From: Streptomyces longhuiensis
Lineage (GTDB): Bacteria > Actinomycetota > Actinomycetes > Streptomycetales > Streptomycetaceae
Length of the DNA stretch: 64,000 nucleotides
Assembly: GCF_020616555.1 (NCBI RefSeq)
Contig: NZ_CP085173.1
Coordinates: forward strand, 6,650,001 to 6,714,000
Reading direction: 5' to 3'
The notes under the pieces are model-generated. The model saw nothing but the letters and a program-made list of their open reading frames with translations. It had not been told where the DNA came from and searched no databases. Positions 45,112 to 54,351 of this stretch are shown in pieces (position 1 is the stretch's first letter; each line of letters starts with the position of its first letter). A program made the translations under genes and the position numbers.

Positions 45112-46166
45112 TGGCCCTGCTGACCCTGGACGACACGACGGTGCGGTTCGGCGGTCCGTCCGGAGCGGCGCATGCCGCGCTCGACCGGGTCGATCTGGAG
45201 GTCGCCGCGCACGAGATCGTGTGTGTGCTCGGCCCCAGCGGCAGCGGCAAGTCGACGCTGCTGCGGGTCGTGGCCGGGCTCCAGGGACTCGACGGGGGGC
45301 GCGTGTTCCTCGACGGCCGTGACCAGTCGGGCGTGCCCGCGCACCGACGGGGCGTCGGCCTCATGTTCCAGGACCACCAGCTGTTCCCGCAGCGCGACGT
45401 GGGCGGCAACGTCGCCTTCGGGCTGCGGATGCACGGCGCCGCGCGCTCCGAACAGCAGGCTCGCGTACGGGAGTTGCTGGCGCTGGTCGGGCTGCCCGGG
45501 GCCGAGGGGCGCGCCGTGGCCTCGCTGTCCGGCGGCGAGCAGCAGCGCGTCGCCCTCGCCCGGGCGCTCGCCCCGCGACCCCGCCTGCTCATGCTCGACG
45601 AACCGCTCGGCCAGCTCGACCGCTCGCTGCGGGAACGTCTGGTCGTCGAACTCAGGGAACTCTTCGGCGAGTTGGGTACGACCGTGCTCGCCGTGACGCA
45701 CGACCAGGGCGAGGCCTTCGCGCTGGCCGACCGCGTCGTGGTGATGCGCGACGGACGGATCGCCCAGTCCGGTACGCCACTTGAGGTCTGGCAGCACCCG
45801 GCCGACGAGTTCGTGGCGCGCTTCCTCGGCTTCGACAACGTGGTCGACGCCACGATCGTCGGGGAGGCGGCCGACACGCCCTGGGGCAAGGTTCCCGTGC
45901 CCGCGGGGTCCCCGCAGGGCCGCGCCAAGATCCTAGTCAGGCCCGCGGGCGTACGCCTCGCGCCTGCCGCCGAGGCCCAGTTGACGTGTACGGTCGCCGC
46001 GCGCACCTTCCGCGGCACGCATGTCGCCGTACACCTCCAGGCCACGGAAGCGCCCCGCCTCGAAGCGGCCTGCGCGCTGCGGGACGCGCCGGAGCCGGGG
46101 GACGAGGTCGGGGTGGCGTTCGACGCGGGCGAAATCGTGGTGCTGGACGGCCCGTCCGCCGCATAG
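45111..46166 (+). CDS. thiQ: Thiamine ABC transporter ATPase
   Basis: The 351-residue ABC ATPase has Walker A GPSGSGKST, Q-loop MFQDHQLFPQ, signature LSGGEQQRVALARAL, Walker B LLMLDEPLGQLD and the switch His in VTHDQ. A C-terminal domain of about 120 residues resembles TOBE domains. ATG overlaps the thiP stop. Longer than E. coli ThiQ (about 230 residues); closer to iron/polyamine-type ATPases, but the context supports thiamine. Confidence 0.9.
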   Translation: MALLTLDDTTVRFGGPSGAAHAALDRVDLEVAAHEIVCVLGPSGSGKSTLLRVVAGLQGLDGGRVFLDGRDQSGVPAHRRGVGLMFQDHQLFPQRDVGGNVAFGLRMHGAARSEQQARVRELLALVGLPGAEGRAVASLSGGEQQRVALARALAPRPRLLMLDEPLGQLDRSLRERLVVELRELFGELGTTVLAVTHDQGEAFALADRVVVMRDGRIAQSGTPLEVWQHPADEFVARFLGFDNVVDATIVGEAADTPWGKVPVPAGSPQGRAKILVRPAGVRLAPAAEAQLTCTVAARTFRGTHVAVHLQATEAPRLEAACALRDAPEPGDEVGVAFDAGEIVVLDGPSAA

Positions 46167-46176
46167 GGTCCGCCGT
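46164..46176 (+). promoter_or_regulatory. Leaderless-type -10 before the mycothiol-type gene
   Basis: TAGGGT (46164-46169) is followed after 7 nt by the ATG at 46177. The hexamer overlaps the thiQ stop codon. No Shine-Dalgarno precedes the ATG. Confidence 0.45.
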
Positions 46177-46989
46177 ATGACGACGGAGACCGCGGCATCC
46201 GGACAGCTCGTCCATGGCCACTACTGCGACGAAGTCGTCGCGCAGACCGCCCTGTTGGCCGGGCATCTCGCCGGCGCCGACCTGACGGCGACCGTGCCGA
46301 CCTGCCCCGACTGGACCCTGCGCGACCTCGTCGTGCACCTCGGCGGCGCGCACCGCTGGGCCGAGGCGATCGCACGGACCGGGGCCACCGAGGAGATCCC
46401 CGACGAGAAGGTGCCGGGCTTCGAAGGGCCCGGGAGCGACGACCCGGCCGAGCTCGCGGCCTGGCTCATGGAAGGCGCCGAGCTGACCGCGCGGACGCTG
46501 CGCGCCGCCGGCCCCGACACCCGCGTCTGGACCTGGTCCTGGCAGCACACCACGGGATTCTGGGCGCGCCGCATGACGCACGAGACCGTGATCCACCGGG
46601 CGGACGCGGCGCTCACGGCGAAGGCCGCGTACGAGGTGGCGCCCGACCTCGCCGCCGACGCGATCGACGAGTGGCTCCAGATCGTCGCTCACGTCCAGCG
46701 GTCGGACCCGTCCGACACCGCGGCGGAGCTGCGCGGCGGCGGCCGCAGCCTGCACCTCCACGCCACCGACGCACCGGCGGAGCTGAACGCCGAATGGCTG
46801 GTCGAGCTGGGCGAGGACGGGTTCGCCTGGCGCCGTGGCCACGAGAAGGCGACGGTCGCCCTGCGGGGGCCGCTGACGGATGTGCTGCTCGCGTTCTATC
46901 GGCGCGCGCCCCTCGACGGCGGACGCGTGGAGGTCCTGGGGGAGCGGGAGTTGCTGGACTTCTGGCTGGAACGGGCGACGTTCGGATAG
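46177..46989 (+). CDS. Maleylpyruvate isomerase N-terminal (DinB-like, mycothiol) family protein
   Basis: The 270-residue protein has the DinB/MDMPI four-helix domain: VPTCPDWTLRDLVVHLGGAH (first metal His) and HETVIHRADA (second and third ligands). A C-terminal MDMPI domain (VALRGPLTDVLLAFYRR) follows. Family members use mycothiol as thiol cofactor; the substrate is unknown. Convergent with the LOG gene, the stops being 3 nt apart. Confidence 0.82.
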   Translation: MTTETAASGQLVHGHYCDEVVAQTALLAGHLAGADLTATVPTCPDWTLRDLVVHLGGAHRWAEAIARTGATEEIPDEKVPGFEGPGSDDPAELAAWLMEGAELTARTLRAAGPDTRVWTWSWQHTTGFWARRMTHETVIHRADAALTAKAAYEVAPDLAADAIDEWLQIVAHVQRSDPSDTAAELRGGGRSLHLHATDAPAELNAEWLVELGEDGFAWRRGHEKATVALRGPLTDVLLAFYRRAPLDGGRVEVLGERELLDFWLERATFG

Positions 46990-46992
46990 AGC

Positions 46993-48132
46993 TCAGCCCA
47001 GCTTCGCGAGCGCGTCCGCCGCTTCCTCCACGGTGTCCACCAGCGCGATCCGCGCGTCCATCGAGCGCTCGCGGGCCAGTGCGGTGAGCAGCGGCCAGGC
47101 CGGCAGGCGCTCCGTCCAGTGGGCGCGGCCGACGAGGACCATGGGGGTGGGCGCGCCCCGGGACTCGTAGTAGTTCGGCGTCGCGTTGTCGAATATCTCC
47201 TGGACGGTGCCGGCCGCGCCCGGCAGGAAGACCACCCCCGCGTTCGAGCGGGCCAGGAGGCCGTCCTCGCGGGTGGCGTTCGCGAAGTACTTCGCGATGT
47301 GCCCGGCGAAGGCGTTCGGCGGCTCGTGGCCGTAGAACCAGGTGGGGATGCCGACCGAGTCGCCGCCGTCCGGCCAGCGGGAGCGCACCTCGAAGGCGGC
47401 CGACGCCCACGCCGTGACGGACGGGGTGAACGAGGGCGCCGTGGACAGGAGTCGGAGCGCCTCGGTCAGCATCCCGTCGTCGAACCGTGCCGCGTACGCG
47501 CCCAGGTTCGCCGCCTCCATCGCGCCCGGACCGCCGCCCGTGGCGACGGTGACCCCGGACCGCGCGAGCGTCCTGCCGAGCCGCGCCGCGCCCGCGTACC
47601 CGTCCGTGCCGCGCGCCATCGCGTGACCTCCCATGACCCCCACCACCCTGGTGCCGACGAGGAGTTCGTCGAGGGCGTCGGAGACGGAGTCGTCGTGCAC
47701 GGCCCGCAGCATCGACGCGAAGACGTCGTGGTCGGCCTTGGTCTGCTGGAACCAGTCGTACGCGCGGGCGTCCGGCGTCGACTCGTATCCGCCCTCCGCG
47801 AGGCCCGCGAACAGCTCGTCGGGGGAGTAGAGAAGGCCCCGGTACGGGTCGAAGGGGAGGCCGGGGACCGGCGGGAAGACCAGGGCGCCGATGGCGCGGA
47901 TCCGGGCCGCGGCGTCGGGCCCCATCGGACAGCCGAGGAAGACGGCGCCCTCGGCGTCCAGGGCGAGCAGTTCGTCCGTACGCTCCGTCAGGTCGACGGC
48001 CTGCACGCGGCGTCCGGCGAGCGAGCCGTGCGCGGCCACGACCTCGTCGAACTCGTCGAGCGTCTCGATCTCACGGCCGGCGTCCGTGTGAGGGATCGCG
48101 GGCCTGCGCGGGGCGGGTTCAGAGATCTGCAC
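46993..48132 (-). CDS. LOG family (lysine decarboxylase-like) Rossmann protein
   Basis: The 379-residue protein has the LOG nucleotide-binding motif GGGPGAMEAANLGAY (about 199-213). The second LOG motif reads PGAAGTVQE, where PGGxGTxxE is usual. It is about twice the length of simple LOG phosphoribohydrolases, with an N-terminal domain of 160 residues. A role in hydrolysing nucleotide-type N-glycosidic bonds is possible; it is not a lysine decarboxylase. Confidence 0.78.
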   Translation of the reverse strand: MQISEPAPRRPAIPHTDAGREIETLDEFDEVVAAHGSLAGRRVQAVDLTERTDELLALDAEGAVFLGCPMGPDAAARIRAIGALVFPPVPGLPFDPYRGLLYSPDELFAGLAEGGYESTPDARAYDWFQQTKADHDVFASMLRAVHDDSVSDALDELLVGTRVVGVMGGHAMARGTDGYAGAARLGRTLARSGVTVATGGGPGAMEAANLGAYAARFDDGMLTEALRLLSTAPSFTPSVTAWASAAFEVRSRWPDGGDSVGIPTWFYGHEPPNAFAGHIAKYFANATREDGLLARSNAGVVFLPGAAGTVQEIFDNATPNYYESRGAPTPMVLVGRAHWTERLPAWPLLTALARERSMDARIALVDTVEEAADALAKLG

Positions 48133-48164
48133 CCGCCCATGCTAGGGCGCCGTACCCCGGAAGA

Positions 48165-48572
48165 TCAGCCCTGGACGGCCGCCGGGTCCATCCACATGAT
48201 CTCCCAGGTGTGCCCGTCCGGGTCGTCGAAGGCGCGGCCGTACATGAAACCGTGGTCCTGCTTCTCGCCGGTCTCGGTGCCGCCCGCGGCGATGGCCTTG
48301 TCGACGAGCTCGTCGACCTTCTCGCGGCTCTCGGCGCTCAGACACAGGAGCACCTCGGTGTTCTTGGTCGAGTCGACGATCGTCTTCTTCGTGAAGCCGG
48401 CGTACTTCTCCTTGGTGAGCAGCATGACCACGATGTGCTCGCTGACCACCACGGAGGCGCAGGTCTCGTCGGAGAACTGCGGGTTGATCGAGTACCCGAG
48501 CTCGGTGAAGAACTTCTTCGACGCGTCGAGGTCGTTCACGGCGAGGTTGGGGAAGATCATCTGCTGGTACAT
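48165..48572 (-). CDS. VOC family (glyoxalase/bleomycin-resistance-like) protein
   Basis: The 135-residue protein has two beta-alpha-beta-beta-beta modules: MIFPNLAVNDLDASKKFFTE starts the first, and FDDPDGHTWEIMWMD ends the second with the usual metal-site Glu. Family members include metal-dependent isomerases and dioxygenases as well as binding proteins; the function here is unknown. ATG with AAGGA upstream. Confidence 0.8.
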   Translation of the reverse strand: MYQQMIFPNLAVNDLDASKKFFTELGYSINPQFSDETCASVVVSEHIVVMLLTKEKYAGFTKKTIVDSTKNTEVLLCLSAESREKVDELVDKAIAAGGTETGEKQDHGFMYGRAFDDPDGHTWEIMWMDPAAVQG

Positions 48573-48724
48573 GGCGGGTCCTTCGCTTTCGCTCGCTGGT
48601 CTCGGTGTCGCGTCGCTGTGCCGTACGCAGGGTTAGACGTGAGGTCCGGCCGTAACTCATCGCCCGCCGCGAACTTTCTTTCGATCTTTTTCGGTGGCCC
48701 GCGACGAGAGGGTGCGCACCCCGC

Positions 48725-49891
48725 TCAGGGCGCGAGCGGGAGCGCCGCCAGTTCCGCGACGGTCCATGTCAGCAGCCCGAACACGGCGAGCAGTGCCGCC
48801 GCGCGCAGCCCGGCCGCGCCCCGGAGGAGACTCGCGGGGGCGCCGAGCCGGAGCAGGGCGGCCTTGGTGTCGGAGCGGGCGTGCTTGGCCTCGATCGCGG
48901 CCGTCAGGAGCGTGGCGACCGTACAGCCCATGACGAGGACGGCGCCGAGCGCGGACAGCGGGCCGAGGTCGGGCTGACGTCCCGACCAGAGAGTGAGTCC
49001 CGCGTACGCGCCGGAGGCCACCGCGCAGACCACGCCCAGGGGGCGACCGATACGACGGGCCTCCTCCTGGAGCACCCGGCCAGCGAGGAGCCGCGCGGCC
49101 CCCGGCCGCACCGACTGGAGCGCCCGCCCGCACTGGTACGTGAGTCCGGGACCCGCGAGGGCGAGGCCGAGGGCCGTCAGCGTCCAGCCGGCCAGCACGC
49201 CCGCCGGGCTGCCGCCGAGACCGCCAGGCATGGGGAACCCCGCGGGGCTGTGCGCGCGGGAGGCGTACGTCTCCACGGCGAGGCCCATGGCCAGCAGCGC
49301 CACGCCCCAGGGCAGGCCGATCGGCGCGGGCACCGGGGCGGCGGGGTCGCGCGGGTCCGGCTGGGGCTCGCCGGCCTTGGCGGCGCGCGGACGCAGCGCG
49401 AGGGCCGAGGCGCCGGACGCGGTGAGCGGGACCAGGGCGAGCAGGGTCAGGGTGGCGGCCAGGGGCAGAGGCTGGTCCGCGGCGAGGAGACCGCGTGCCG
49501 CCCCGTCGAAGGGCAGCCCGGAGAGGTCGCCGCGCAGGTGCAGGAAGACCAGCAGTGCCAGCATCGAGCCGAGCGTGCAGGCGGCCGCGGTGGAGATCGC
49601 CGAGATGAGCGTCAGGCGTGCCGGGCCGAGGCCGACCGCGGACAGGCCGGGACGCGGCTTGGTGCCCGGGTCGGTGCGCGCGACGGCGACGGCGAGGTGG
49701 ACGGTCGCGGCGATCGGCACCACGCACCAGGCCAGGCGCAGTACGGATCCGGTGGAGGCGTCGGGGTGGCCCAGCGCGTAGCCGAGCGTGCACAGCAGGA
49801 GGAATCCGGTGCCGGCGGAGGCGGCCGCGACCAGGAGCCTGCGCAACTGGACGACGGGCTGGCCCCCGCGGGCTAGACGGAGAGCGAGCAC
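48725..49891 (-). CDS. ABC transporter permease (FtsX-like, small)
   Basis: The 388-residue membrane protein has about eight to ten hydrophobic segments, a Pro/Ala-rich central linker (RDPAAPVPAPIGLPWG) and a terminal LFGLLTWTVAELAALPL-like helix. The frame is open upstream through the ATPase gene, but GTG 49891 gives a sensible start and a 19-nt overlap. It is the partner of the adjacent ATPase. The substrate is unknown; such pairs in Streptomyces often export peptides or drugs. Confidence 0.72.
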   Translation of the reverse strand: MLALRLARGGQPVVQLRRLLVAAASAGTGFLLLCTLGYALGHPDASTGSVLRLAWCVVPIAATVHLAVAVARTDPGTKPRPGLSAVGLGPARLTLISAISTAAACTLGSMLALLVFLHLRGDLSGLPFDGAARGLLAADQPLPLAATLTLLALVPLTASGASALALRPRAAKAGEPQPDPRDPAAPVPAPIGLPWGVALLAMGLAVETYASRAHSPAGFPMPGGLGGSPAGVLAGWTLTALGLALAGPGLTYQCGRALQSVRPGAARLLAGRVLQEEARRIGRPLGVVCAVASGAYAGLTLWSGRQPDLGPLSALGAVLVMGCTVATLLTAAIEAKHARSDTKAALLRLGAPASLLRGAAGLRAAALLAVFGLLTWTVAELAALPLAP

Positions 49892-50718
49892 GCGGCCCGG
49901 CCTTCCGCGTCGGAGCCGCCGGGCACCCCGGGCAGATGGACCGTGTTCACGCGGCGTCCGTCGAGGAGCGACACCGTGCGGTCGGCCAGGGCGGCCACCT
50001 CGGTGTCGTGCGTGGCGAGGACGACGGTGATGCCGTGCGAGCGGGCCGCGGCCATCAGGGTGCGCAGGACGTGGGCGCGGTCGGCGCGGTGCAGGGGCGC
50101 GGTGGGCTCGTCGGCGAAGAGCACCGAGGGGGCGGTGACCAGGGCGCGGGCGATGGCGACGCGCTGGCGCTCCGACTGGATGAGGGCGTGCGGGCGCTTG
50201 CGGGCACACATGCCGATGTCGAGGCGCTCCAGCCACTCCAGGGCACCGGCCTTGGCGGCGCGGCGGCTGCCGCCGCGCATCATCAGGGCGAGCGCCGTGT
50301 TCTCCCAGGCGTTCAGCTCGGGCACGAGGTGGGGCTCGGGGTCGATCCAGGCGAAGCGGTCGCGGCGCAGCCGTTCCCTGACGAGCGCGCCCATGGTGTG
50401 GACGGGGGTGCTGTTGAACCAGACCTCGCCCTGCTGCGGCAGGAGCTGGCCGGAGAGGCACTGCAGGAGCGTCGTCTTGCCGCTGCCGCGCGGCCCTGTG
50501 ACGGCGAGGATCTCGCCCTCGCGGACACCGAGCGAGACGCCGGTGAGCGCGGGCGAACCGTTGTGGGAGAAGTGCAGGGCGCGTGCCCAGAGCACGTCGT
50601 TGTCCGGTGGGGCCACCATGGCGAACACCTCGTTCAGAGACTGCAGATCAGAATTGCCGTAAGACGAGCCGTCCCCCTTACGGGGGAACGAAGGCAGGGC
50701 CGATCGGTCACTGGGCAC
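49873..50718 (-). CDS. ABC transporter ATPase with degenerate signature motif
   Basis: The 281-residue ATPase has Walker A GPRGSGKTT and Walker B VLFADEPT, with a switch His in LATHDTE. The signature reads LIQSERQRVAIARAL instead of LSGGQ, and the D-loop is APLHRAD instead of SALD. It may therefore work poorly as a symmetric ATPase or pair with unusual geometry. GTG 50718 is the longest start; ATG 50619 (MVAPPDND) is possible. Coupled to the downstream permease. Confidence 0.8.
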   Translation of the reverse strand: MPSDRSALPSFPRKGDGSSYGNSDLQSLNEVFAMVAPPDNDVLWARALHFSHNGSPALTGVSLGVREGEILAVTGPRGSGKTTLLQCLSGQLLPQQGEVWFNSTPVHTMGALVRERLRRDRFAWIDPEPHLVPELNAWENTALALMMRGGSRRAAKAGALEWLERLDIGMCARKRPHALIQSERQRVAIARALVTAPSVLFADEPTAPLHRADRAHVLRTLMAAARSHGITVVLATHDTEVAALADRTVSLLDGRRVNTVHLPGVPGGSDAEGRAACSLSV

Positions 50719-50813
50719 GCTAGGTATTCGCCGGCGCGGGTCGGGAAATGACGCGGCCCGGCCGCCCCCATCTCACTCGGATGGGCGCAGCCGGGCCACG
50801 GGAGCCGTCAGGC

Positions 50814-52193
50814 TCAGATCTTGCTCCAGGCCTCCGTGAGGACCTGGCGGATGATGCCCTCGATCTCGTCGAAGGTGGACTGGTCCGAGATCAGCGGCGG
50901 GGACAGCTGGATGACCGGGTCACCACGGTCGTCGGCGCGGCAGTACAGGCCGTACTCGTAGAGCTTCTTGGACACGAAGCCGTAGAGCACGCGCTCCGAC
51001 TCCTCGTCCGTGAAGGACTCCTTGGTGTCCTTGTCCTTGACGAGCTCGATGCCGTAGAAGAAGCCGTTGCCGCGGACGTCGCCGACGATCGGCAGGTCGT
51101 GCAGCTTCTGCAGCGTCTTGAGGAAGTTGGCCTCGTTGTCGAGCACGTGCTGGTTGAGACCCTCGCGCTCGAACAGGTCGAGGTTGGCGAGCGCCACGGC
51201 CGAGGACACCGGGTGGCCACCGAAGGTGTAGCCGTGCAGGAAGGTGTTGTCACCCTTGTAGAACGGCGCCGCGATCCGGTCGGAGACGATGGTCGCACCG
51301 ATCGGGGAGTAGCCCGAGGTCATGCCCTTGGCGCAGGTGATGATGTCCGGGATGTAGCCGAACTTGTCACAGGCGAACATCGTGCCGAGGCGGCCGAAGG
51401 CGCAGATGACCTCGTCCGAGACGAGCAGTACGTCGTACTGGTCGCAGATCTCGCGCACGCGCTGGAAGTAGCCGGGCGGCGGCGGGAAGCAGCCACCGGC
51501 GTTCTGCACGGGCTCGAGGAAGACCGCGGCGACGGTCTCGGGGCCCTCGAAGAGGATCTCCTGCTCGATCTGGTCGGCGGCCCAGCGGCCGAAGGCCTCC
51601 GGGTCGTCGCCGTGGATCGGGGCGCGGTAGATGTTGGTGTTCGGGACCTTGTGCGCGCCCGGCACCAGCGGCTCGAACGGGGCCTTCAGGCCCGGCAGGC
51701 CGGTGATGGACAGCGCGCCCTGCGGGGTGCCGTGGTAGGCCACCGCGCGGGAGATCACCTTGTACTTGGTGTGGTTGCCGTTCAGCTTGTGGTACTGCTT
51801 CGCAAGCTTCCAGGCGGTCTCGACGGCCTCGCCACCACCGGTGGAGAAGAAGACCTTGTTGAGGTCACCCGGGGCGTAGTGGGCGAGGCGCTCGGCCAGC
51901 TCCACAGCCTTCGGGTGGGCGTACGACCACACGGGGAAGAAGGCCAGCTCGGACGCCTGCTTGGCGGCGACCTCGGCGAGCTCCCTGCGTCCGTGGCCGG
52001 CCTGCACGACGAACAGGCCCGCGAGCCCGTCGAGGTACTTCTTGCCCTTGTCGTCGTAGATGTAGGTGCCCTCGCCACGCACGATGGTGGGAACGGGCGC
52101 GTTCTCGTACGACGACATGCGGGTGAAGTGCATCCACAGGTGGTCGTACGCGGTTCGGCTGAGGTCCTTGCTCACGGCTATCGGGTTCCCCAC
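50814..52193 (-). CDS. Class III aminotransferase, probably polyamine (putrescine/cadaverine)-specific
   Basis: The 459-residue PLP enzyme has FFSTGGGEAVETAWKLAK (phosphate loop), LLVSDEVICAFGRLG with Asp260, and Lys289 in IITCAKGMTSGYSPIG. It belongs to the omega-aminotransferases that act on putrescine, beta-alanine or GABA. The adjacent Lrp regulator, aminobutyraldehyde dehydrogenase and PotD genes suggest conversion of putrescine or cadaverine to the aminoaldehyde. GTG 52193 overlaps the Lrp gene by 16 nt; GTG 52175 is an alternative start. Confidence 0.85.
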   Translation of the reverse strand: MGNPIAVSKDLSRTAYDHLWMHFTRMSSYENAPVPTIVRGEGTYIYDDKGKKYLDGLAGLFVVQAGHGRRELAEVAAKQASELAFFPVWSYAHPKAVELAERLAHYAPGDLNKVFFSTGGGEAVETAWKLAKQYHKLNGNHTKYKVISRAVAYHGTPQGALSITGLPGLKAPFEPLVPGAHKVPNTNIYRAPIHGDDPEAFGRWAADQIEQEILFEGPETVAAVFLEPVQNAGGCFPPPPGYFQRVREICDQYDVLLVSDEVICAFGRLGTMFACDKFGYIPDIITCAKGMTSGYSPIGATIVSDRIAAPFYKGDNTFLHGYTFGGHPVSSAVALANLDLFEREGLNQHVLDNEANFLKTLQKLHDLPIVGDVRGNGFFYGIELVKDKDTKESFTDEESERVLYGFVSKKLYEYGLYCRADDRGDPVIQLSPPLISDQSTFDEIEGIIRQVLTEAWSKI

Positions 52194-52687
52194 ATATAGG
52201 TCTGCTTCTTGAGCTTGAGGTAGACGAAGCTCTCGGTGGAGCGCACGCCGGGAAGGGCCCGGATGCGTTTGTTGATGACGTCCAGGAGCTGGTCGTCGTC
52301 CTCACACACGACCTCCGCGAGGAGGTCGAACGAGCCCGCGGTCATGACCACGTACTCGACTTCCGGCATGGCCGTCAGCGCTTCGGCGACGGGATCGAGG
52401 TCGCCCTCCGCGTTGATGCCGACCATCGCCTGCCGGCGGAAACCCACGGTGAGTGGGTCCGTGACGGCGACGATCTGCATCACGCCCTGGTCGAGCAGCT
52501 TCTGGACGCGCTGTCGCACGGCCGCTTCGGAGAGGCCTACGGCCTTGCCGATGGCGGCGTACGGCCTACGACCGTCTTCCTGGAGCTGTTCGATGATGGC
52601 GAGGGAAACGGCGTCGAGCGGCGGGGTGCCGGTGCCGTTCCTCGATCCCTTTGGGTCTGCGCTGCGACTGGCCACGTGCCCCACCAT
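52178..52687 (-). CDS. Lrp/AsnC family transcriptional regulator
   Basis: The 169-residue regulator has an N-terminal helix-turn-helix (RPYAAIGKAVGLSEAAVRQR, about 42-61) and a C-terminal RAM effector domain (VEYVVMTAGSFDLLAEVVCE). It heads the minus-strand pair with the aminotransferase and is divergent from the dehydrogenase gene, so it probably controls both. A GTG at 52675 with GGTGGGG upstream is a possible start. Confidence 0.88.
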   Translation of the reverse strand: MVGHVASRSADPKGSRNGTGTPPLDAVSLAIIEQLQEDGRRPYAAIGKAVGLSEAAVRQRVQKLLDQGVMQIVAVTDPLTVGFRRQAMVGINAEGDLDPVAEALTAMPEVEYVVMTAGSFDLLAEVVCEDDDQLLDVINKRIRALPGVRSTESFVYLKLKKQTYMWGTR

Positions 52688-52786
52688 GCACGAGGAGTCG
52701 ACCGTTCCGCAAGCCCAGATCGATGAAATTCGTTGTTTGAGGGCTCGATGTTCACGGATTTCGCAGATCTGGCAGGTCGGGGGGTG

Positions 52787-52814
52787 TTGAAAGCGTGGAG
52801 CTACGGATTAGGGT
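52787..52814 (+). promoter_or_regulatory. Promoter of the aldehyde dehydrogenase gene
   Basis: TTGAAA (52787-52792) and TAGGGT (52809-52814) are 16 bp apart in the divergent lrp/dehydrogenase gap. AT-rich stretches upstream (52718-52770) are suitable for Lrp binding. Confidence 0.5.
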
Positions 52815-52856
52815 GGTATCTCAGCCAATGGATATCCGACCAGGAGGGCCGCCTCA

Positions 52857-54296
52857 GTGACCAGCGAGCTGCGTCGTCTGCGCAATTACATCGACGGTGA
52901 GTTCCGGGACGCCGCCGACGGACGGACCACCGAGGTGGTCAACCCGGCCAACGGTGAGGCGTACGCGACCGCCCCCCTGTCCGGCGACGCCGACGTGGAC
53001 GCCGCCATGGCCGCCGCCGCGGCCGCGTTCCCGGCCTGGCGCGACCTCACCCCCAGTGAGCGCCAGAAGGCCCTCCTCAAGATCGCGGACGCGTTCGAGG
53101 AGCGGGCCGAGGAGCTCATCGCCGCCGAGGTCGAGAACACCGGCAAGCCGACCGGCCTGACCCGGTCCGAGGAAATCCCGCCCATGGTCGACCAGATCCG
53201 CTTCTTCGCGGGTGCGGCGCGCATGCTCGAGGGCCGCTCGGCCGGCGAGTACATGGAGGGCCTGACCTCGATCATCCGCCGCGAGCCCATCGGCGTCTGC
53301 GCCCAGGTCGCGCCGTGGAACTACCCGATGATGATGGCCGTTTGGAAGTTCGCCCCGGCGCTCGCCGCGGGCAACACGGTCGTCCTGAAGCCGTCGGACA
53401 CCACTCCGGCCTCCACGGTCCTGATCGCCGAGATCATCGGCTCCATCGTCCCCAAGGGTGTCTTCAACGTCATCTGCGGTGACCGCGAGACCGGCCGCGC
53501 GATGGTCGAGCACAAGACCCCGGCGATGGCCTCCATCACCGGCTCCGTACGCGCCGGCATCTCGGTCGCCGAGTCCGCAGCCAAGGACGTCAAGCGCGTC
53601 CACCTGGAGCTCGGCGGCAAGGCCCCGGTCGTCGTCTTCGAGGACACCGACATCGCCAAGGCCGTCGAGGACATCTCGACGGCGGGCTTCTTCAACGCGG
53701 GCCAGGACTGCACGGCCGCCACCCGCGTCCTCGTCCACGAGTCCATCCACGACGAGTTCGTCCAGGCCCTCGCCAAGGCGGCGGCCGACACGAAGACCGG
53801 CCAGCCGGACGACGAGGACGTCCTCTACGGGCCCCTCAACAACCCGAACCAGCTCGCCCAGGTCACCGGCTTCATCGAGCGCCTGCCCGCGCACGCCAAG
53901 GTCGAGGCCGGTGGCCACCGCGTCGGCGACAAGGGCTACTTCTACGCCCCGACCGTCGTCTCGGGCGTCAAGCAGGACGACGAGATCATCCAGAACGAGG
54001 TCTTCGGCCCGGTCATCACCGTCCAGTCCTTCGCGGACGAGGCGCAGGCCGTCGAGTGGGCGAACGGCGTGGAGTACGCGCTGGCCTCCTCGGTCTGGAC
54101 GAAGGACCACGCGCGCGCGATGCGCATGTCCAAGATCCTCGACTTCGGCTGTGTGTGGATCAACACCCACATCCCGCTGGTCGCCGAGATGCCGCACGGC
54201 GGCTTCAAGAAGTCCGGCTACGGCAAGGACCTGTCGGCGTACGGCTTCGACGACTACACGCGCATCAAGCACGTCATGACGTCGATCGAGGGCTGA
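52857..54296 (+). CDS. Gamma-aminobutyraldehyde-type aldehyde dehydrogenase (first copy)
   Basis: The 479-residue NAD(P)-dependent enzyme has the cofactor motif APWNYPMMMAVWKFAPAL, the general-base Glu in HLELGGKAPVVVF and the catalytic Cys in NAGQDCTAATR. PLNNPNQ and the C-terminal HIPLVAEMPHGGFKKSGYGK match gamma-aminobutyraldehyde dehydrogenases (PuuC/PatD type). It would oxidize the aminoaldehyde made by the divergent aminotransferase to GABA. GTG start after CAGGAGGGCC. A second copy lies at 60093. Confidence 0.9.
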   Translation: MTSELRRLRNYIDGEFRDAADGRTTEVVNPANGEAYATAPLSGDADVDAAMAAAAAAFPAWRDLTPSERQKALLKIADAFEERAEELIAAEVENTGKPTGLTRSEEIPPMVDQIRFFAGAARMLEGRSAGEYMEGLTSIIRREPIGVCAQVAPWNYPMMMAVWKFAPALAAGNTVVLKPSDTTPASTVLIAEIIGSIVPKGVFNVICGDRETGRAMVEHKTPAMASITGSVRAGISVAESAAKDVKRVHLELGGKAPVVVFEDTDIAKAVEDISTAGFFNAGQDCTAATRVLVHESIHDEFVQALAKAAADTKTGQPDDEDVLYGPLNNPNQLAQVTGFIERLPAHAKVEAGGHRVGDKGYFYAPTVVSGVKQDDEIIQNEVFGPVITVQSFADEAQAVEWANGVEYALASSVWTKDHARAMRMSKILDFGCVWINTHIPLVAEMPHGGFKKSGYGKDLSAYGFDDYTRIKHVMTSIEG

Positions 54297-54319
54297 TCAG
54301 CGGCACGATCCGCTTCACC

Positions 54320-54351
54320 CGCCCCCGCGTGGCTCCGGCCGCGCGGGGGCG
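54320..54351 (+). terminator. Hairpin terminator after the first dehydrogenase
   Basis: The stem CGCCCCCGCG (54320-54329) and CGCGGGGGCG (54342-54351) is perfect over 10 bp with a 12-nt loop. It lies 24 nt after the stop. Confidence 0.7.

Noticed and set aside
53458..54279. Ser/Arg/Thr-rich plus-strand ORF within the aldehyde dehydrogenase
   Set aside because: Typical frame-shadow composition of a GC-rich gene; the dehydrogenase frame is clearly coding.
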